From assembly GCF_014641555.1 (NCBI RefSeq), contig NZ_BMHY01000003.1, positions 389,367 to 453,366 on the forward strand: a DNA stretch of 64,000 bases, in the 5' to 3' direction. This DNA comes from Paenibacillus radicis (ex Gao et al. 2016). GTDB lineage: Bacteria > Bacillota > Bacilli > Paenibacillales > Paenibacillaceae. A program made the position numbers and the translations under genes. The notes beneath the pieces are model-generated. The model had not been told where the DNA came from. It made no database searches and saw nothing but the letters and a program-made list of their open reading frames with translations. Within the stretch, counting starts at the first letter, position 1. The number at the start of each line of letters is the position of its first letter. Shown one piece after another: positions 1-8,619 of this stretch.

Positions 1-449
1 AGCTTGAAATCGTCATAATGGAAGCCCGGCGCTACGACACAGGACACGAATACGGGCTCGTCCCCCAGCGGATGCGACATTTGCCATTCTCCCGCTGGAA
101 CCAGCGCTTGCGGCTGCTGACCGTTCAGAACGTCTCCGCCCAAAATAATTTCCTGGCGTGTATGCGGCGCATCTTCTGTGCCTCCAAGCGTAAGCCTCAT
201 TGGGCCGCCTGAATGCCATAACCACAGCTCGTCCGAATGTACTTTATGCCAATCGGAGAATTCCTCGGGATGCAGCAGGAAGTAAATCGAAGAAGCTGCA
301 AAACGAGGGCCCGAATAAGGCTCGCCGAGCACCTGTTGAGGAATTTCGAAGGATGCTTTCCAAAGCTCTTTATACCAGCCGCCTTCTACATGCGGCTTCA
401 ACCCTAAAGCCTCGACCAAAGGGGACAGCTGTTTTACTGTATTGCTCAT
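1..449 (-). CDS. Cupin, DUF985 (cupin_5) family, 3' end missing
   Basis: Reading the minus strand from an ATG at 449 gives an open frame of 149 codons to the left edge, so the C-terminus is missing. It is preceded by GGGAGGAGAG with normal spacing. Visible motifs are VEGGWYKE near residue 22, SSIYFLL near 53, the metal-cupin-like FSDWHKVHSDELWLWHSG near 62-79, and the closing strand VAPGFHYDDF at the edge. This pattern is what I know from DUF985 cupins, small beta-barrel proteins of unknown catalytic role, often annotated as possible sugar epimerases. It stands alone with its own promoter and an unusual direct repeat upstream. Family call firm, function unknown. Confidence 0.8.
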   Translation of the reverse strand, partial: MSNTVKQLSPLVEALGLKPHVEGGWYKELWKASFEIPQQVLGEPYSGPRFAASSIYFLLHPEEFSDWHKVHSDELWLWHSGGPMRLTLGGTEDAPHTRQEIILGGDVLNGQQPQALVPAGEWQMSHPLGDEPVFVSCVVAPGFHYDDFK

Positions 450-498
450 TTGATCTCTCCTCCCAGTATCTTTCTAAAGCTTTGTTTCTGCTTCAAAT

Positions 499-526
499 TT
501 TATACCGAATGTCGAGAAACCGTCAA
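499..526 (-). promoter_or_regulatory. Sigma-A type promoter for the DUF985 gene
   Basis: On the minus strand TTGACG (521-526) and TATAAA (499-504) are separated by 16 bp and sit about 50 bp above the cupin start codon. The direct repeats at 527-556 abut the -35 box. Confidence 0.55.
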
Positions 527-556
527 ACGACGGTCAGTCAAATGACGGTCAGTCAA
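527..556. repeat. Tandem 15-bp direct repeat, probable regulator binding site
   Basis: Two adjacent copies of the unit (A)YGACGGTCAGTCAA occur at 527-541 and 542-556, followed by a partial third copy (ATGA). They lie directly upstream of the -35 box of the cupin promoter. The core TGAC..GTCA is dyad-like. Such sites are typical of TetR- or MarR-type regulators, but the regulator is not adjacent in this window, so its identity is open. Confidence 0.5.
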
Positions 557-580
557 ATGAATGATTGCTACTGAATAATG

Positions 581-636
581 AAAAAGCCTGCTCCTTACGC
601 CCCCTGAAACGGAAGCGATAAGAACAGGCTTTTTTG
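581..636 (-). terminator. Intrinsic terminator of the ABC exporter
   Basis: AAAAAGCCTG and CAGGCTTTTTT are complementary arms flanking a loop of about 30 nt. The structure ends in T runs on both strands, so it can also stop plus-strand transcripts. It lies 11 bp beyond the stop codon of the ABC exporter. Confidence 0.8.
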
Positions 637-647
637 CATTTAATGAA

Positions 648-2366
648 TTAGGCTGTGCCGAACTGTGCCTTGTGCAGACGACTGTATACGCCGCCAGTTG
701 CGACAAGCTCATCATGCCGGCCTTGCTCGGAAATGCCTTCTTCCGTCACAACGACGATGCGATCGGCATTCTTAATCGTTGCCAAGCGATGCGCAATGAC
801 TAGTGTCGTTCTGCCGACGGACAGCTCGGCCAGCGATTGCTGAATCGCCGCTTCCGTCTCGGTGTCAAGCGCTGAAGTCGCTTCATCCAAAATAAGAATC
901 GGCGGGTTTTTCAAGAACATCCGGGCAATCGCCATCCGCTGCTTCTGGCCGCCGGACAGCTTCACGCCCCGCTCGCCCACTACCGTATCCAGCCCATTCG
1001 GCTGCGCGGCAATGAATTCCTCGAGCCGGGCTCTGCGTGCCGCTTCTCTAACCTCCGCTTCGGAGGCATCCAGCTTGCCATAGGCGATATTCTCACGAAT
1101 GGTGCCATGGAACAGGAATACATCCTGCTGCACGATACCGATCTGCTTGCGCAGCGATTCCATCGTCACTTTGCGAATATCTTGACCGTCAACGGAAATA
1201 CTGCCGCCATCCACCTCATAGAACCGGGGCAGCAGGCTGCAAAGCGTCGTTTTCCCTGCGCCGGAAGGTCCCACAAATGCAACCGTTTCGCCTGCCTTAA
1301 TGGATAGGCTAATGCCGTTAAGCACCTTCGCTTCACCCTCGTAGCCAAAGGATACATTGTTATAGCGAATATCGCCCTTTACGTGACCGATGTCACGGGC
1401 GTTTGGCGCGTCAGCTACGTCCGGATCGGTATCCATCAATTGAATGTAGCGCTTGAAGCCCGCAATCCCTTTCGGATAGCTCTCAATAACGGCATTAATT
1501 TTCTCAATTGGCTTGAAGAAGATATTAGTCATAAGAACAAAAGCGATAAACTCACCGTAGTGCAGCTGGCCTTGAATAACGAACCAGGCGCCGCACAGCA
1601 TCACGAACAGCTGTACAAAACGCATGAGCATATAAGTGATCGAAGCGTTCATCCCGATGATTTTGTACGAAATCAGTTTGGCAATACGGAAACGGTTGTT
1701 GTTTTCCGCAAATTGCTTGCCTTCGTGCTTCTCATTAGCGAATGCTTGTACGACGCGAATGCCGCCAACTGTATCTTCAACACGGGCATTGAAATCAGCC
1801 ATTTCACTGAACAGCCGATCCGATGCTTTTGTCATCTTTTTGTTGAAGAAAATAACGAGCCAGATGATGATGGGAACGATGACATAAGTTAAGATAGCCA
1901 GCTCCAAATTAATGTAAGCCATAATGCCAAAAGCGCCTATTAGTGTCATCACTGCGATGAACATGTCCTCGGGTCCATGATGCGCCACTTCGCCTATCTC
2001 GAACAAGTCGTTCGTAAGCCGGGAAATCAGATGGCCGGTCTTCGTATTGTCGAAATACCGGAAGGACAGCTTTTGCACATGCTGGAACAGCTTCCGGCGC
2101 ATGTCCGTCTCAATATTGATCCCAAGCATATGCCCCCAGTAGGTGACGACATATTGCAAAAGCGTGTTAATGACGTAGATCACAAAGAGAATCGAACAGG
2201 CCGTAATGATATACATCCAGTTCCCGTCAGGAAGCAAAGTATCAATGACGTAACTGACGGCAAGCGGGAAACACAGCTCTAGAATAGCTAGTACGACCGC
2301 GCTTAGGAAATCAAGGTAAAACAGCTTACGATAAGGCTGATAATAGCTGAAAAATCTGCGAAGCAT
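648..2366 (-). CDS. ABC exporter half-transporter (MsbA/MDR type, TMD-NBD fusion)
   Basis: About 572 residues, the usual length for a homodimeric type IV ABC exporter. The N-terminal 310 residues hold about six membrane helices with the coupling stretch TKTGHLISRLTNDL near 110-123. The C-terminal ATPase shows Walker A GPSGAGKTT near 366-374, the Q-loop IVQQDVFLF, the signature LSGGQKQR near 470 and Walker B ILILDEATSALD. The start is the ATG at 2366: AAAGGAGA lies 6-7 bases upstream, whereas the in-frame TTG at 2372 would sit on the ribosome site. A near-perfect Fur box overlaps the likely promoter, so export of a siderophore, haem-like compound or iron-related toxicant is a reasonable inference. 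Substrate unknown. Confidence 0.92.
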   Translation of the reverse strand: MLRRFFSYYQPYRKLFYLDFLSAVVLAILELCFPLAVSYVIDTLLPDGNWMYIITACSILFVIYVINTLLQYVVTYWGHMLGINIETDMRRKLFQHVQKLSFRYFDNTKTGHLISRLTNDLFEIGEVAHHGPEDMFIAVMTLIGAFGIMAYINLELAILTYVIVPIIIWLVIFFNKKMTKASDRLFSEMADFNARVEDTVGGIRVVQAFANEKHEGKQFAENNNRFRIAKLISYKIIGMNASITYMLMRFVQLFVMLCGAWFVIQGQLHYGEFIAFVLMTNIFFKPIEKINAVIESYPKGIAGFKRYIQLMDTDPDVADAPNARDIGHVKGDIRYNNVSFGYEGEAKVLNGISLSIKAGETVAFVGPSGAGKTTLCSLLPRFYEVDGGSISVDGQDIRKVTMESLRKQIGIVQQDVFLFHGTIRENIAYGKLDASEAEVREAARRARLEEFIAAQPNGLDTVVGERGVKLSGGQKQRMAIARMFLKNPPILILDEATSALDTETEAAIQQSLAELSVGRTTLVIAHRLATIKNADRIVVVTEEGISEQGRHDELVATGGVYSRLHKAQFGTA

Positions 2367-2388
2367 CTGCAATCTCCTTTTGGGTCAT

Positions 2389-2403
2389 TGATAATGATTT
2401 TCA
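2389..2403 (-). promoter_or_regulatory. Fur box (7-1-7) upstream of the ABC exporter
   Basis: TGATAATGATTTTCA matches the Bacillus Fur 7-1-7 core TGATAATNATTATCA at all but one defined position. It lies 23 bp upstream of the exporter start codon, where a bound repressor would block transcription or initiation. This predicts de-repression under iron limitation. Confidence 0.72.
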
Positions 2404-2545
2404 ATTAAAAGCATACCCAAACTTCCAGTCAGTGTCAATTGCTGTTAGGAGATATTTCGCGCTTCATTTAGAACTTCATTTAGCGTTTAATCTAGCTAAG
2501 ATTGAGCTGAATTGGAGCAGCAATCCTAGCCAAATTCAGTCCAAT

Positions 2546-3031
2546 TTAGTTTGGGTTAAGCTGCACAGCAGCCTGCTTGCCGCTCACTTGAATACCTGTC
2601 TGCTTCTGCCCGTGCTGCTTCAAATCGCCGACAAGCTGCTCTAACAGAGCCTTCGCTTTTGGTCCTTCCTTGCCCGAGATTCGAACGACAAGCAGCACAG
2701 CATGTCCCGATTCGAGAAGCTTCTCCGCTTGCCGCTGCTTCGTCTCGTAATCATGCTGCTCGATGTCGACGGACAGCCGCAGCTCCTTTACCTTCGCGGG
2801 CTGCTCCTTCACCTTCTCTTCCCGCTTCTGCTTGCTGGCCGCATCCTTCGCCGATCCCCTTCGCATAAGCTTGCAAGGCGGCGGGCTGCTCATCAGCGAT
2901 TCACAGACGAGATCGGCCTTCAGCTCCTTTGCCATTGCCAGCGCCTCGGCTCGTGACACGATGCCGAGCTCCTCGCCGTCCAAGCCCGTAAGCAGCAGCT
3001 CGGACGCTTTTATTTTTTCATTCAAAATCAT
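2546..3031 (-). CDS. Divergent IF-3-like protein (InfC paralogue)
   Basis: A 161-residue protein with a full IF-3 layout. The N-terminal domain begins LNEKIKASELLLTGLDGEELGIVSRAEAL and includes the PPPCKLM segment near 50-56. A Lys/Glu-rich linker follows at about 58-80, then a C-terminal domain with VDIEQHDYETKQRQAEKLLESG. The conserved RFRGRE strand of true IF-3 is replaced by VVRISGKEG, and the usual rplT/rpmI neighbours are absent, so this is probably a paralogue and not the housekeeping factor. GGAGGT lies 8 bases before the ATG. Its role (stress initiation or ribosome binding) is unknown; homology is clear, function is not. Confidence 0.82.
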   Translation of the reverse strand: MILNEKIKASELLLTGLDGEELGIVSRAEALAMAKELKADLVCESLMSSPPPCKLMRRGSAKDAASKQKREEKVKEQPAKVKELRLSVDIEQHDYETKQRQAEKLLESGHAVLLVVRISGKEGPKAKALLEQLVGDLKQHGQKQTGIQVSGKQAAVQLNPN

Positions 3032-3076
3032 CTTTAGTTACCTCCATTAATCATTCATGCGCTTAATTGTGAAAGC

Positions 3077-4477
3077 TTAAGCTTTGGCAACGGAAGCGTT
3101 GCCCCCTGTTGCGGTTATACTTTCCCTTTGCCCCGCAGTTCCCTGCTCGGCGCGGCGGATCATCTTCTGCTGCTTCCATCGCAGCCATACTAGAACGCCC
3201 CGAATATATTCGTCAGCAATCATGCAGCCGTAGATGCCCAGAAGCCCCCAGCCCCAGTGGATACCAACAACATACGGCATCAATCCGCCGACGGTGGTCG
3301 TCACCGTAAGCGATATGATCATAATAAACCGGGTATCTCCGACAGCATTCAGTGAGTTGCCGAACGCCATATTTAACATTTTACCCGGCTGCAGCACCAG
3401 ATTCATCCCCAGCAAGGAAACGCCCATTGCGATAATTTCCGGCTCCTTCGTAAAGATGCCGAGCACTTTTCCGCCAAACAGATAGATGACGAATGCATTC
3501 ATCAGTACAATGAGCTCTGCAATCCATAAGGCGCGGAATACGCTCTTGTACGCCTTCCGGTATTCCCCTGCGCCATACATATGGGCAATTTGGATTTGCA
3601 AGGCCATCGCAATCGACTGTCCCAGCATGAAACAAAACGATTCCAGTGTATTCATATACGTCCGCGCTGCTAGCTCGCTTGCACCGAGCATTGCAATATA
3701 GCTGAAAATAACGAGCTGCGAGAACACCCATGCCGACAGCCCGACGGCCAGCGGCCAGCCGATTTTCAGCACTTCCTTAAACAGCTTGTTATCGAAGATG
3801 CGGAAATCGGCCAGATTGATTTTACGCTCGAAAGCATTTAAGAACATGAACAACAGCACGATCGTTGCGAGCAGACGGCTAATGACGGTCGACAAGGCGA
3901 CACCGGTAAGGCCCCACTGCGGAAGACCAAACTCGCCAAATATAAAGCCATAATTCAATATAACATGAACAACGTTCATCGCAATGGCAATGTACATCGG
4001 ACCTTTCGTATTGCCCGTGCTGCGAATGGATGTGCTGAGCGTTGCCATTATAGCAGTCAGAATCATGCTCCCGCCGACGATGGAGATATACACCTTAGCC
4101 AATGGCAGCAGCTTATCCGGAAGCTGGAGCACAGCCGCAATCTGTGTCGGCATGATATATAAAATCAAGCTGAGAACGAGACCGATCAGCGCGGTTACTT
4201 TAACGGCGATGATCGCAATTGTGCGCGCATCCTCGTTCTTGCGGGAGCCAATACGCTGCGCGATCAGAATACCCGCCCCGCTTGATACGGTTATGAACAA
4301 CGTGGTCAACGCCATGAACAGCTGGTTGGAAAAGCCTACAACGGCTACCGCATCATCCGATATGCGGCTGACCATAAGCGTATCCGCCGCTCCCAGTAAA
4401 AATTGCAGAAATAATTCGATAAAAATAGGCCAAGCCAGCATCCAGAGCGTAAACTTGCGCGGTTGCGAATTCATCAT
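3077..4477 (-). CDS. MATE family multidrug/cation antiporter
   Basis: 466 residues with about twelve hydrophobic segments in two homologous halves, the normal MATE size. The N-terminus shows the family pattern WPIFIELFLQFLLGAADTLMVSRISDDAVAVVG (residues about 15-48), with Asp and Asn residues in helix 1. The second half repeats it with GWPLAVGLSAWVF. It should export drugs or metabolites against Na+ or H+. AGGAGG precedes two consecutive ATG codons (4477 and 4474); the first has 6-base spacing. The AraC-type gene at 4675 is divergent, sharing a 197-bp intergenic region, so it may regulate this pump. Confidence 0.93.
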   Translation of the reverse strand: MMNSQPRKFTLWMLAWPIFIELFLQFLLGAADTLMVSRISDDAVAVVGFSNQLFMALTTLFITVSSGAGILIAQRIGSRKNEDARTIAIIAVKVTALIGLVLSLILYIMPTQIAAVLQLPDKLLPLAKVYISIVGGSMILTAIMATLSTSIRSTGNTKGPMYIAIAMNVVHVILNYGFIFGEFGLPQWGLTGVALSTVISRLLATIVLLFMFLNAFERKINLADFRIFDNKLFKEVLKIGWPLAVGLSAWVFSQLVIFSYIAMLGASELAARTYMNTLESFCFMLGQSIAMALQIQIAHMYGAGEYRKAYKSVFRALWIAELIVLMNAFVIYLFGGKVLGIFTKEPEIIAMGVSLLGMNLVLQPGKMLNMAFGNSLNAVGDTRFIMIISLTVTTTVGGLMPYVVGIHWGWGLLGIYGCMIADEYIRGVLVWLRWKQQKMIRRAEQGTAGQRESITATGGNASVAKA

Positions 4478-4568
4478 TTGAAACCTCCTGTTGTATCCGA
4501 CTGCAGCTTGCTGCCCAAACTTTGGAACATCGGGAATATACGGTCCGCTTACTGTCTGAGCATCAAAA

Positions 4569-4597
4569 TCGTCATTTCAAATTATAGATGCTATACT
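4569..4597 (+). promoter_or_regulatory. Candidate promoter of the AraC-type gene
   Basis: TCGTCA (4569-4574) and TATACT (4592-4597) are 17 bp apart, and the -10 carries the extended TGC. A transcript would start near 4604, after the ATG at 4588. This supports the later start codon chosen for the regulator. Confidence 0.4.
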
Positions 4598-4674
4598 GCA
4601 AGCAGTGTATCAGATTCAAAACCGAAACTTTCACGATTCCAACCTTCATTCCGATGAACCGACAGGAGGTTTCC

Positions 4675-5568
4675 TTGCCCGTGACACTCTTTCAATTTAC
4701 GATACCGCCACTGCCGCATTACATGGCCAGCGGCTTCACGATCAATGCCCCCGGCTTCAAGCATCCAGGGCGACGGAGGATCGAAGTATTCGATCTGCTA
4801 GTCGTCACGGAAGGCTGCCTGTATATCGGGGAGGAGGAGCAGCGCTTTAACATCGAAGCCGGTCATAGCCTCATTCTCCGTCCTGATGCCTATCATCATG
4901 GATGGCAGCCTTGTAAGGTACAAACCTGTTATCACTGGCTCCATTTTCAGACGACAGGAGGCTGGAGTATCCATGATAGCAATTATTCCGAGTACGAACC
5001 GGCCGATGCAGATCCTTCGGCGGCAGCCGCCGCCCGGATTTTCACAACTCAGACGTTCATCAAGCAAGTACCGCAATTTACGAAGCTGCTTCAGCCGGCA
5101 AAGGTAACCGAAACGATTCGTCAGTTAACGGAACTGGACCGTCATAATCATCGCAGCAGCGTGAGCTGGAAGCAGCAGCTTCTGTTCCAGGAACTCGTGG
5201 AGCAGCTCTCGGCATCCTTTGAAATGCACAACTCATCGCCTGCTGCCCTATGTGCCGAGCAAGCCGCCACTTATTTGCGGCAGCACTACCGGGAAGCCGT
5301 AACGGCCAAAGAGCTTGGCGAGAGCATCAACTTTCACCCGGTATACATTGCACGTTGCATGCAAAAGGTGTTCGGCTGCTCGCCGATCGATTATTTGACA
5401 CGCTTTCGGATTGAGCGCGCCAAGCTGCTTCTGCTGCAAACCGATCAGCCTGTCGCCCGGATCGCCGAGGAGGTCGGGTTCAGCCATCCCGCCTACTTCG
5501 CGTCCAGCTTCACGAAGCATGAAGGGATTTCTCCGCGCAAATACCGCCAGCGCTTCGCACACGGCTGA
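4675..5568 (+). CDS. AraC family regulator with N-terminal cupin sensor
   Basis: 297 residues: an N-terminal cupin-like ligand domain (LPHYMASGFTINAPGFKHPGR to about 150) and a C-terminal AraC/XylS DNA-binding domain with two helix-turn-helix units. The first includes TAKELGESINFHPVYIARCMQKVFG, the second VARIAEEVGFSHPAYFASSFTKHEGISPRKYR. The frame stays open to an ATG at 4588, but AGGAGG at 4664-4669 points to the TTG at 4675 (5 bases) or the GTG at 4681 (11 bases), and the likely promoter overlaps the upstream ATG. It is divergent from the MATE gene. The YesS/YisR-like layout suggests a carbohydrate or small-molecule effector, but none is identifiable. Confidence 0.88.
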   Translation: MPVTLFQFTIPPLPHYMASGFTINAPGFKHPGRRRIEVFDLLVVTEGCLYIGEEEQRFNIEAGHSLILRPDAYHHGWQPCKVQTCYHWLHFQTTGGWSIHDSNYSEYEPADADPSAAAAARIFTTQTFIKQVPQFTKLLQPAKVTETIRQLTELDRHNHRSSVSWKQQLLFQELVEQLSASFEMHNSSPAALCAEQAATYLRQHYREAVTAKELGESINFHPVYIARCMQKVFGCSPIDYLTRFRIERAKLLLLQTDQPVARIAEEVGFSHPAYFASSFTKHEGISPRKYRQRFAHG

Positions 5569-5671
5569 AGCCGCGTCGCTCTGTCGCATCTGGCGGTAAC
5601 GGTAATAAGGGAAGCTTAGGTCCAATTGAACATTCGATCAGCAGGCTCTTCCCGCGCTGCTAACGCTTGCT

Positions 5672-7114
5672 CTAACGTTTGCTGCTTTGAATCAAATCCA
5701 TCTTCAGCTGCCACGCCTTTTCGCTCAGATGAACGACATAAAGCTCGGGGTTCAGCTTGCGCTGCACCTCCGGCTTGAACCTTGCCAGCTCCCGCTGGTG
5801 AAAAGCACGGATTTGCTCCAAACTTGGAAGCTCGTACACCAGCTCCCCTTTATCGATAACCCGGGTCAGCAGCGGCACGGCCTCGTAATCCGTAACGACG
5901 CGGGAAATATAGGGATGTACGGGATCGAATAGCCGTAAAGGCTCGCCTCGCACCATCTCGTCCTCATCGCTAAGCGCGATATAATCGGCTTCTGCAAGGC
6001 CAGTGCTCCGGTCGATAATCCGGTAGACATCTTTGCGCCCGGGCGTAGATACCTTTTCCGGATTGTTCGACAGCTTAATCACAGGTATCCACTGCCCTTC
6101 CCGCTCGCGGGCCGTCAGCTTGTACACGCCGCCAAGTGAAGGCTGATCAGCGGCTGTAATGAGCTGTGTGCCGACCCCCCAAGTATCGATTTTCGCCCCT
6201 TGCGCCTTCAGGTTGAAAATAAGTGTCTCGTCGAGATCATTCGACGCGACGATAGACACATAGGGCAGCCCCGCCGCATCGAGACGCTTGCGCGCTTCCT
6301 TGGACAAATAAGCAAGGTCGCCGCTGTCGAGGCGTACAGCGCTCATTCGTTTACCGATGCTCTCCAGCCAATGAGCGGTATGAATGGCATGCTCCAGCCC
6401 GCTTTTGAGCGTGTCGTAGGTATCAATCAGAAGCGTAACCTGATCCGGCAGCGCCTTCGCATAGTTGAGAAACGCCTCTTCCTCGCTGTCATGTCCCTGC
6501 ACCCAAGAATGGGCGTGCGTACCCTTCGTCGGAATGCCGAACAGCATACCGGCATGCAGGTTCGAGGTGGCATGAAAACCCGCAATATAGGTCGCCCGTG
6601 CGCCCCATACGGCGGCGTCCGCCTCTTGCGCCCTTCGCGTGCCGAACTCCAGCAGCGTATCGCCCGATGCAACCTGCACAATGCGGGATGCCTTCGTTGC
6701 AATCAACGTCTGGTAGTTCATAAAATTAAGCAGCGCCGTCTCGACAAGCTGCGTCTCAAATACCGTGCCCTCCACTCGAATAAGCGGTTCATTGGGGAAG
6801 ACAATTGCTCCCTCTTCCGCCGAATAGAGCGTTCCTTTGAACTGAAACTGCCGGAGCAATTCCAGAAAAGCAGGCTCATACTGTTCCTCCTGCTGCGACA
6901 AATAATGAAGCTCCTGTTCATTAAAGTGGAGCTCTTTAATATAATTGACGATTCGCTCCAACCCGGCGAACACAGCATAGCCGTTGCCAAACGGCAGCTT
7001 ACGGAAGTAGGCCTCGAACACCGCGCCGGTATCAGCCGTACCATTTTTCCAATGAGCATACATCATATTAATCTGATATTTATCGGTATGCAGCGTTAAG
7101 CCGGAATCCGTCAT
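5672..7114 (-). CDS. pncB: Nicotinate phosphoribosyltransferase
   Basis: 480 residues, the length of Gram-positive PncB. It converts nicotinate, PRPP and ATP to nicotinate mononucleotide in NAD salvage in the cytoplasm. Diagnostic segments are LHTDKYQINMMYAHWKNG at the N-terminus, ATKASRIVQVASGDTLLEFGTRRAQEADA near 140-168, GTHAHSWVQGH near 200 with the His normally phosphorylated, LDSGDLAYLSKEARK near 263 and GVGTQLITA near 318. The start ATG follows GAGAGGTGC. It is monocistronic between the AraC gene and nat. No nadR-type regulator is nearby. Confidence 0.96.
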   Translation of the reverse strand: MTDSGLTLHTDKYQINMMYAHWKNGTADTGAVFEAYFRKLPFGNGYAVFAGLERIVNYIKELHFNEQELHYLSQQEEQYEPAFLELLRQFQFKGTLYSAEEGAIVFPNEPLIRVEGTVFETQLVETALLNFMNYQTLIATKASRIVQVASGDTLLEFGTRRAQEADAAVWGARATYIAGFHATSNLHAGMLFGIPTKGTHAHSWVQGHDSEEEAFLNYAKALPDQVTLLIDTYDTLKSGLEHAIHTAHWLESIGKRMSAVRLDSGDLAYLSKEARKRLDAAGLPYVSIVASNDLDETLIFNLKAQGAKIDTWGVGTQLITAADQPSLGGVYKLTAREREGQWIPVIKLSNNPEKVSTPGRKDVYRIIDRSTGLAEADYIALSDEDEMVRGEPLRLFDPVHPYISRVVTDYEAVPLLTRVIDKGELVYELPSLEQIRAFHQRELARFKPEVQRKLNPELYVVHLSEKAWQLKMDLIQSSKR

Positions 7115-7185
7115 GTTGCAGCACCTCTCTTGTTCAATTCCATCTTAACAGCATGTCCAGCTTGTAGCGCCGTAAACGGAAGGCT

Positions 7186-7980
7186 TTAGTGAAGTTCGAT
7201 CCCGAAATGGGTCTTCAAAGCTTCCCGGTAGGCTTCATCCGTTTCCGGCTTGAATACCTGCACCCCATCCGCTGTGAATATTCTAAACTCCTCGCCTGCT
7301 ATCGTATTTCGTCCTTCTTCCGTTCGTATAGCGGCTATTGCCAGCTGCTTAAAAATCGACTCCGGCGCATGCTCGCACCAGAATGAAGCCATCACATAAT
7401 CCTTGGGCAACTGGGGCTCCTCTGTGAACGAATAGATTCGATGCCACGTCTCACCCTTCTGCTCGCAGAGCAGCCAGCCGAATTCGGCATCCCGCTCCAT
7501 CCGGTAGATTTCGGAGCCCTGCTGCTGCACCTCAAGCTCCATCATCCGCAGCGGTCTTCTAGGTACGATGCCGCCAACGCCAACGTCGGATAAATAGCGT
7601 TCCCCGTCCAGCGTTACCTGTAAAATATGATGCCTCCGCTTCGGCGGCGTATCCGTCTCATCCCGCCAGAACCGGCTGAAATAATGGACAACCTCGAAGC
7701 CAAGCTCCGCCAATAGCCAACCGAACAAGGCATTTAATTCGAAGCAGTAGCCGCCTCGCCGCCGCGTCACGATTTTATCGAACAAACGGGGAATTTCCAG
7801 AGAAATCGGTACGCCGTGCAAAATATCCAAATTTTCATAGGGTACGGAATGTATATGACATTCCTGAAGCCGGGATAACGTATCGGCATTGACGCCAACG
7901 TCCCCCGTGAATCCGATTCTTTGCAAATAAGCGATAATGTCCGGCTGCAAATGCGTCCACTGCTGCGTATCATTCGTCAT
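7186..7980 (-). CDS. nat: Arylamine N-acetyltransferase
   Basis: 264 residues. It transfers acetyl from acetyl-CoA to arylamines or hydrazines. The Cys-His-Asp triad is visible: Cys79 in RRRGGYCFELN, His118 in RHHILQV and Asp132 in YLSDVGVGG. The conserved VPYENLDIL motif is near residue 46. The frame extends to an ATG at 8025 without a ribosome site, while GAGGGA precedes the ATG at 7980 by 7 bases, so the shorter start is preferred. In soil Firmicutes such enzymes detoxify aromatic amines; the real substrate here is unknown. Confidence 0.93.
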   Translation of the reverse strand: MTNDTQQWTHLQPDIIAYLQRIGFTGDVGVNADTLSRLQECHIHSVPYENLDILHGVPISLEIPRLFDKIVTRRRGGYCFELNALFGWLLAELGFEVVHYFSRFWRDETDTPPKRRHHILQVTLDGERYLSDVGVGGIVPRRPLRMMELEVQQQGSEIYRMERDAEFGWLLCEQKGETWHRIYSFTEEPQLPKDYVMASFWCEHAPESIFKQLAIAAIRTEEGRNTIAGEEFRIFTADGVQVFKPETDEAYREALKTHFGIELH

Positions 7981-8055
7981 CGTTATATCCCTCGCTATTC
8001 CCGGAAGATAGACTTCTATAGGCATTATACCAGCAATTTATATTTGCAATTTCAT

Positions 8056-8421
8056 CTAGCGGCCAAATATAATATCAAGCACCGTACTTACAGAACCTGT
8101 TTTGCTTCCCCTAATAACGTCCGGGTTATAGACTTCCACAAAGCCGCAGTTGCAGCAGGAGACGAATAAATAATGATTGTATTGGATGTCGAAAAGCTTG
8201 CTCAGTCCCGTTCCCGTCATCGCAACCTCTTTCACGTCACACTCGCCATCGCCGCACTTGGCGCAACGAAACTTATGATGGAACATATCGATAAGCTCAG
8301 TCGAGCGCGGAAGGCTTTGTTCTTGTCCGCCCTCTCCCTCCTCATTCACCTCGTTCTTGCATTCCGGGCAGGTTCCGTCTGTACGGAGCTCCACAATCTC
8401 ATGACACCAAGGACATATCAT
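8056..8421 (-). CDS. Small zinc-ribbon protein, COG3478-like C-terminus
   Basis: 121 residues with two zinc-ribbon-like parts. The N-terminal CPWC..CPEC (residues 3-20) is followed by an acidic linker, then CAKCGDGECDVKEVAMTGTGLSKLFDIQYN and CCNCGFVEVYN (about 53-100). The phrase EVAMTGTGLSKLFD is characteristic of the small predicted nucleic-acid-binding Zn-ribbon proteins of COG3478, which normally lack the extra N-terminal ribbon. GAGGGGAG lies 9 bases before the ATG. No functional context from the neighbours. Confidence 0.75.
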   Translation of the reverse strand: MICPWCHEIVELRTDGTCPECKNEVNEEGEGGQEQSLPRSTELIDMFHHKFRCAKCGDGECDVKEVAMTGTGLSKLFDIQYNHYLFVSCCNCGFVEVYNPDVIRGSKTGSVSTVLDIIFGR

Positions 8422-8557
8422 ATTTGCAAACTCCCCTCTCTTTATCTGTTAAACGCATGAGACTTGTAAAAGTTTCCATATGGATGTTTCAACGCAAAAA
8501 GCTGTGCCACAACGCATATCGCGTATCCTTAATGACATTTATGTAACCTGGATTAAA

Positions 8558-8592
8558 ATAAAAAAAAGGGCGTCGATGACGGCCCTTTTTTT
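8558..8592 (-). terminator. Intrinsic terminator after the Fic gene
   Basis: AAAAAAAGGGC, a short loop and GGCCCTTTTTTT form a compact hairpin with T runs on both strands, 28 bp beyond the fic stop codon. Confidence 0.8.
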
Positions 8593-8619
8593 ACTTTATG
8601 TATTAATTATTGCATAAAT

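Noticed and set aside
6200..7099. 299-codon plus-strand ORF opposite pncB
   Set aside because: Antisense of a clearly identified gene, with no ribosome site and no recognisable motifs; GC-rich codons leave antisense frames open by chance.
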